Shown here in pieces: positions 6,720 through 10,033 of a DNA stretch of 10,033 bases. Within the stretch, counting starts at the first letter, position 1; every line of letters begins with the position of its first letter. A program made the position numbers and the translations under genes. Under the pieces are notes generated by a model that saw only the letters and a program-made list of their open reading frames with translations, was not told the DNA's origin and made no database searches. Where the stretch lies: positions 14,717 through 24,749 of the forward strand of contig JAOZLT010000004.1 in assembly GCA_029934675.1 (NCBI GenBank). The letters are read 5' to 3'. The DNA comes from Candidatus Altimarinota bacterium (GTDB lineage Bacteria > Patescibacteriota > Gracilibacteria > UM-FILTER-43-11).

Positions 6720-8414
6720 ATGAAAAAATTTATAGTTAAAAATTTTTATTATCTGGGCGCAATTGGGTTATTTTTTGTCATATTTATTGTGAATTCTTCG
6801 CAGGCATATGCAGTTGGCGAAACGTGTAGTATTCCTATTGGTGCAGCGAATGCAAATTGTTGTACAGCACCGCCAATAATAGAATTAACTGGGGGTTGTG
6901 CAGATGGTCAATATTGGATTGGGTCTGCAAGTGGGGGTAAGTGTGTAGATAATCCAAGTTCAACTTGTACAGAAAAATTTAGTTGTTTAACAGGTGGATG
7001 TGTTAATAGGGATACAAATAGATGGGCTAGGGTGTTATATGATTCATTGCCTGGTGGAGAAGATGTTTTTAAAATATGGTATGGAGATGTTAAAGGAAGA
7101 TTAATAAGTCTCGCAGATACTGATTGTAATGATGGCGAGGTTCCAATATGGGATAACAATACTAAGGTATGGGCGTGTGGAGCTAATGGTGGTGGTGGAA
7201 GTAGTGTTTGGACAAAAAAGGCAGATAGTACGGTTTATTATAATGATGGGAATGTTGGGATAGGGACTAATGTGCCTACAGATAAACTTGATATTACGGG
7301 CGCAATAAATACAAATAAAGGTGCTACTACTGGTGCTGTTGCTTTAAAGGTAAATGGCAAAGAGGCGTTGTGGTCTGATGGAAGTACGTTTAGTTGGGGG
7401 TATGGTGGTAATATGAATGTTTTTGCCGATAAAGTTATAATAGGTTCAACAGGAGCACCAAATGCTTCTTTAACAGTTGTTGGTAGTGCTACAATTGGGT
7501 CAGGTGCTACTGCTAATGTTAATCAATCATTTTCTGCAGGTTTATCTACTGATGCATTTGGGGATAGATCTGTAGCATTTAATAATGATACAACGGCTTC
7601 TGGTGCTGAATCTATGGCTATAGGTAATAAAACTCATGCGATAGGACGAGCTTCTGTTGCCATGGGAAGAGAAACAACTGCTAGTGGTGATGCTTCTACA
7701 GCTATGGGGGTCGAAACTGAGGCAAGTGCTAATATTTCTACTGCAATGGGTTATCAGACAATTGCTAGCGGTTTTTATTCCACTGCGATGGGTGAAGACA
7801 CAGACGCGACCAATACTGCGGCAACTGCTATGGGTTATCAGGCTTATGCAGGAGGTTATGCTTCTGTCGCTATAGGAAAAAATGCAAGAGCTACTGGTTA
7901 TGCTTCAACAGCTATGGGTTGGGATACTTCCTCTGTTTCTAATGCTTCGTTTGCTTCTGGAATGGGATCTTATGCAACAGGGGATGCTTCAACAGCTATG
8001 GGGTTTTATTCTAGTACTTTTAGTAATGCTTCAGTGGCTATAGGTTATAGAAATAAGGCAACTTATGATGGTGCAACTGCGCTTGGAAGTAATATGGATT
8101 TTAGTGGTGCTTATGGTGTAGGAATTGGATTAGGGAGTGGTGTAAAAACGGTTTATTCTCCTGGGAATTTGGTAATTATGGGGGGTAATGTTGGGATTGG
8201 AACGGCTTCTCCTTCTCAGGCGTTGGATGTTGGTGGTAATATTACAGCGTCTGGTAATATTATTGCTAATAATAATGTTTATGGTACTAGTGGGGAAAAG
8301 ACTTGGGGGACGCCTGGTGGTGGTTCTGTGGCTTGCCCTGATGGTATGTATATGATAGGGGTAAAAGTTGATTATGTTACTCATCAAACTACGCCTTATT
8401 GTGCTGAATTGTAA
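6720..8414 (+). CDS. Secreted protein with FKIW module and fourteen YadA-head-type repeats
   Basis: The product has 564 residues from the ATG at 6720. An in-frame ATG at 6657 overlaps the previous stop (TAATG) and would add 21 residues, but it gives an unusually long, charged region before the signal core. The 6720 start gives a normal signal peptide (KK at 2-3, core 12-24, AYA at 29-31). Residues 32-110 are Cys-rich. Residues 117-194 match the preceding protein: FKIWYG, DTDC, VPIWD and VGIGT...P...LDITG. Residues 280-475 are fourteen exact 14-residue repeats of the S[TV]AMG type, as in the left-handed beta-roll heads of trimeric autotransporter adhesins (YadA/Hep_Hag). A second VGIGT...ALDVGG stalk follows near 490, then a two-Cys end (CPDGMYMIG...YCAEL). 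There is no YadA beta-barrel anchor, LPXTG motif, or terminal six-Cys domain. Likely a trimeric surface fibre; anchoring is unexplained. Confidence 0.87.
   Translation: MKKFIVKNFYYLGAIGLFFVIFIVNSSQAYAVGETCSIPIGAANANCCTAPPIIELTGGCADGQYWIGSASGGKCVDNPSSTCTEKFSCLTGGCVNRDTNRWARVLYDSLPGGEDVFKIWYGDVKGRLISLADTDCNDGEVPIWDNNTKVWACGANGGGGSSVWTKKADSTVYYNDGNVGIGTNVPTDKLDITGAINTNKGATTGAVALKVNGKEALWSDGSTFSWGYGGNMNVFADKVIIGSTGAPNASLTVVGSATIGSGATANVNQSFSAGLSTDAFGDRSVAFNNDTTASGAESMAIGNKTHAIGRASVAMGRETTASGDASTAMGVETEASANISTAMGYQTIASGFYSTAMGEDTDATNTAATAMGYQAYAGGYASVAIGKNARATGYASTAMGWDTSSVSNASFASGMGSYATGDASTAMGFYSSTFSNASVAIGYRNKATYDGATALGSNMDFSGAYGVGIGLGSGVKTVYSPGNLVIMGGNVGIGTASPSQALDVGGNITASGNIIANNNVYGTSGEKTWGTPGGGSVACPDGMYMIGVKVDYVTHQTTPYCAEL
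7557..8144 (+). repeat. Fourteen in-register 42-bp coding repeats (YadA head type)
   Basis: The translation divides without gaps into 14 units of 14 residues. The series runs FGDRSVAFNNDTTA, SGAESMAIGNKTHA, IGRASVAMGRETTA, SGDASTAMGVETEA and onward to SGAYGVGIGLGSGV. The core is [AS][STV]xAMG or AIG. The DNA copies have diverged, so the array is old and under selection for structure rather than a fresh slippage product. Confidence 0.93.
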
Positions 8415-8447
8415 TTATTTATGTATTGTTAATTGAATATTAAAATT

Positions 8448-9293
8448 ATGAACAAACAAATCCCTGAAGAAAATAGTTCTCGTGATTGTAAAACTGCGAT
8501 GTACCCGATAATAATTGTGGCTATTGTAGTTGCGCTTTTGGCATTTACCGGTGGTTTGTATTTTGGTGAAACCAATGTTTTTTCATTCTTTAACAATAAT
8601 AATGTAAGTCAGGTTGTTAATGTAAAACATGTTGATAAAAAGGTTGATGAAAAGGTTAAAAAAGGTTCTTATGAAGATGGTTATAATGCAGGTTTGGCGT
8701 TAGCACGTAAAAAGTTGGGTGTACCTGAAGATAGAGTTGTTCAGCAATTATCTAATGTTGTTGTTAAATCGATTAGTGGTAATGATATTGTGGTTGAGTT
8801 TAATGCATCGGTTTTAGATATTTTTGCGGATGGAAAAGTAACTAGAACTGTTAAATTGTCTGATGAATCATCGATTGAAAGGCATGAAAGTAAATCTATG
8901 GATGAAGTCAAAAAAGAATATGAGGAGTTTGAAAAAAAGATGAAGGCTTTACAAAAACGTTCTGAAAATGGTGAAGGTGTTGATGATGAGATGCATGAGT
9001 TTGCTTTTCCTACTTCATATACAGTTAAGAAGATGAAAATAGGTGAGCTTAAGGTTGGTGATGTTGTAACTGTTGCAAGTGAGGCTGATATTAGTAAATC
9101 TGATGTGTTTGAAGCTAAAACGGTTGTGTTAAATGTATCACATTCCGTACCTGTAGATGTAGCTCCTGTGGATTCAGTGGAGGTATCTGAGGATGTGGTT
9201 TCTGCTGTGGATTCAGTAGAAGTATCTGAGGACGTAGTACCTTCAGATGTTGAAGAATTGCCATTAGATGAAGATACTGAAAATCCTTCTTAG
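8448..9293 (+). CDS. Single-pass membrane protein with extracytoplasmic DUF5666-like domain
   Basis: The product has 281 residues from the ATG at 8448; a TTG at 8433 in the same frame is less likely. An 18-residue cytoplasmic tail precedes one membrane helix at about 19-39. Outside, the SYEDGYNAGLALARKKL helix is followed by a beta-rich region beginning VVKSISGNDIVVEF. A charged helical insert follows (MDEVKKEYEEFEKKMKALQK), then KIGELKVGDVVTV and an AKTVVL strand. The strand pattern 'V.S..G..I.V...T.......LKVGD.V.V' resembles DUF5666-type OB-like domains, by eye only. The tail is acidic and low in complexity, with a duplicated DSVEVSEDVV. It lies 33 bp after the adhesin-like gene in the same direction and is likely co-transcribed. 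A role in handling or anchoring the exported proteins is possible but unsupported. Confidence 0.8.
   Translation: MNKQIPEENSSRDCKTAMYPIIIVAIVVALLAFTGGLYFGETNVFSFFNNNNVSQVVNVKHVDKKVDEKVKKGSYEDGYNAGLALARKKLGVPEDRVVQQLSNVVVKSISGNDIVVEFNASVLDIFADGKVTRTVKLSDESSIERHESKSMDEVKKEYEEFEKKMKALQKRSENGEGVDDEMHEFAFPTSYTVKKMKIGELKVGDVVTVASEADISKSDVFEAKTVVLNVSHSVPVDVAPVDSVEVSEDVVSAVDSVEVSEDVVPSDVEELPLDEDTENPS
9168..9239 (+). repeat. Tandem 33-bp duplication with 39-bp period in the acidic tail
   Basis: Positions 9168-9200 and 9207-9239 are near-identical (silent differences only, apart from the register of flanking codons). Both encode VDSVEVSEDVV. They create an acidic Val/Asp/Glu/Ser tail, probably disordered. 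Confidence 0.8.
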
Positions 9294-9297
9294 TTTA

Positions 9298-9455
9298 ACT
9301 CAATTGCTCTCATAACTCCGATTTACCTAAAATTCTTTTGATATATAACTTCGTTAGAATTTGCTTAAAATACTATGGCATTTATTCACAAATCCTGCCT
9401 CGTTATCCATCAGAATAATGCTTATCTAATTTCGAACTTATGAGAACAATTGAGT
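9298..9455. repeat. 158-bp intergenic element with 18-bp terminal inverted repeats
   Basis: ACTCAATTGCTCTCATAA at 9298-9315 is complementary to TTATGAGAACAATTGAGT at 9438-9455 with one mismatch; weaker complementarity continues inward. The interior has near-repeats ACTTCGTTA and CCTCGTTA but no gene. The right arm is followed by a T-rich tract (9461-9479) that runs up to the next start codon. It could be a MITE-like insertion, a structured RNA, or an unusually long-looped terminator. No target-site duplication is obvious. Confidence 0.65.
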
Positions 9456-9480
9456 GTATTATTTTTTAATTTTTTATATT

Positions 9481-9780
9481 ATGAAGCGTAAGATTTCTGT
9501 TTTATCTGTAGTAATAATAGTTTGGTTGGTGTTTTCAGTTTTGTATGTAGGTTATACTCAGTATAATTATCTCCGAAAATATGTTGCTGATGCTTCTTAT
9601 CAAAAAGGTCTTAGTGATGCGGTGACACAGGTTATTCAGCAGGCACAGAAATGTGAAGCTTTCCCAATTACTATTGATAAACAAGGTGTAAAGTTGATTA
9701 ATATTGCTTGTTTGCAGAAGAATGATGGTGTAGTTGCTGATGTAACTCCTGCTAAAGTAACTCCTACTGAAACTGAATAG
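9481..9780 (+). CDS. Small single-pass membrane protein of unknown function
   Basis: The product has 99 residues from the ATG at 9481; an upstream GTG at 9454 in the same frame lies within the inverted-repeat arm and is less likely. A short basic start (KRK) precedes a membrane helix at about 7-24. An extracytoplasmic helix follows (ASYQKGLSDAVTQVIQQAQK), then a small domain with two cysteines (QKCEAF and IACLQ) and a Thr/Pro/Glu tail. The SYxxG...A pattern after the membrane helix parallels SYEDGYNAG in the preceding membrane protein, which hints at a shared post-membrane motif. I do not recognise a named family. It is separated from its neighbour by the inverted-repeat element, so co-transcription is uncertain. 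Confidence 0.72.
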   Translation: MKRKISVLSVVIIVWLVFSVLYVGYTQYNYLRKYVADASYQKGLSDAVTQVIQQAQKCEAFPITIDKQGVKLINIACLQKNDGVVADVTPAKVTPTETE

Positions 9781-9855
9781 TTTAGGGTGATGATTGTATT
9801 GTTTGAAATAATATCTAGGATTGTTTTTTGATGTTTTTAGATGAGAAATATTTTG

Positions 9856-9869
9856 GTTTTTCGAAAAAC
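9856..9869. promoter_or_regulatory. Perfect 14-bp palindrome upstream of a promoter
   Basis: GTTTTTCGAAAAAC reads the same on both strands and ends 2 bp before the -35 hexamer at 9872. The position suits an activator or repressor dimer site. It is AT-rich with no loop, so it is a poor terminator. Confidence 0.5.
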
Positions 9870-9871
9870 TT

Positions 9872-9900
9872 TTGACACCATATTCCTTAACTGCTAAAAT
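9872..9900 (+). promoter_or_regulatory. Strong sigma-70-type promoter reading out of the window
   Basis: A perfect TTGACA at 9872-9877, a 17-bp spacer, an extended -10 TGC, and TAAAAT at 9895-9900. Transcription would start near 9907 and run rightward. No reading frame begins in the remaining 125 bp, so it serves a gene or RNA beyond the edge with a leader of at least that length. Confidence 0.8.
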
Positions 9901-10033
9901 CTTTCGTGCTTATTTTAATTTTGTGTTTTGTTATTTGTATTTAGTGATTTGTGTTTGATTTAGGTGTCTATATTACAGAATATGAGTTACAATTTATGAG
10001 ATAAATATTTTATAATTTTAATTTAAATAATTA
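9901..10033 (+). other. Gene-free AT-rich leader at the right edge
   Basis: No credible coding region, tRNA or strong hairpin is visible. A TATAAT at 10011-10016 lacks a good -35 partner. Presumably this is the 5' untranslated region of the next gene or part of an unseen RNA. Confidence 0.4.

Noticed and set aside
8130..8387. Minus-strand and other out-of-frame ORFs overlapping the large genes
   Set aside because: They overlap strongly supported coding regions and have low-complexity or unrecognisable translations.
5557..8414. Prophage tail-fibre module
   Set aside because: VGIGT motifs and beta-repeats recall tail fibres, but both proteins have signal peptides and no phage structural, lysis or integrase gene is nearby.
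9361..9415. 18-codon minus-strand ORF inside the inverted-repeat element
   Set aside because: Too short, with no start signal or recognisable family; compatible with chance.
9293..9455. Integron attC site
   Set aside because: GTTTAAC at 9293-9299 fits the RYYYAAC box, but the other end (GTGTATT) does not fit GTTRRRY, and there is no integrase or cassette array.
9440..9469. Ten-codon leader peptide ORF (MRTIECIIF) before the 9481 gene
   Set aside because: It lies mostly within the right arm of the inverted repeat and has no ribosome-binding site or attenuator-like codon run.
323..9780. Recoded UGA (as glycine), as in Gracilibacteria/Absconditabacteria
   Set aside because: No gene uses TGA as a stop, which raised the question, but the glycine-rich proteins contain no in-frame TGA and all frames are complete under the standard code.

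Overview
The window looks like a chromosomal segment from a member of the Patescibacteria (Candidate Phyla Radiation). The sequence is AT-rich. Every gene lies on the + strand. None of the eight starts has a convincing Shine-Dalgarno sequence. A standard bacterial EF-G gene sits beside a four-helix-bundle (S23/IVP-like) gene flanked by repeats, and beside Cys-rich secreted proteins of a style common in these lineages. The taxonomic placement is inference; EF-G phylogeny would settle it. Translation follows the standard bacterial code: all reading frames are intact, and the stops are four TAA and four TAG, with no TGA.

Layout. Positions 1-242 are a non-coding block of direct, tandem and inverted repeats, followed by a plausible promoter for fusA. 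Positions 323-2410 encode translation elongation factor G. Positions 2430-2941 hold a four-helix-bundle protein gene bracketed by a perfect 29-bp inverted repeat, the layout of a small insertion element. Positions 3010-8414 hold four consecutive exported proteins. Positions 8448-9293 and 9481-9780 encode two single-pass membrane proteins with extracytoplasmic domains. They are separated by a 187-bp gap that contains an 18-bp inverted repeat, 158 bp from end to end. The last 250 bp hold no gene. They contain a perfect 14-bp palindrome just upstream of a near-consensus promoter that fires out of the right edge.

The main interest is the secretory cluster at 3010-8414. Three of the four proteins end in the same roughly 115-130-residue domain with six conserved cysteines, and each terminates in Cys-Cys-Lys. 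In front of this domain the proteins carry different modules: a bare membrane/signal segment, a Cys-rich region with DIDGDG calcium-type loops and five four-Cys repeats, or an 'FKIW' module plus a VGIGT motif plus a beta-repeat stalk. The fourth protein reuses the FKIW/VGIGT module but replaces the terminal domain with fourteen uninterrupted 14-residue YadA-head-type repeats. This looks like a mosaic family of cell-surface fibres or adhesins, built from interchangeable stalks and tips and stabilised by disulfides. A role in attachment to host cells or surfaces is inference.
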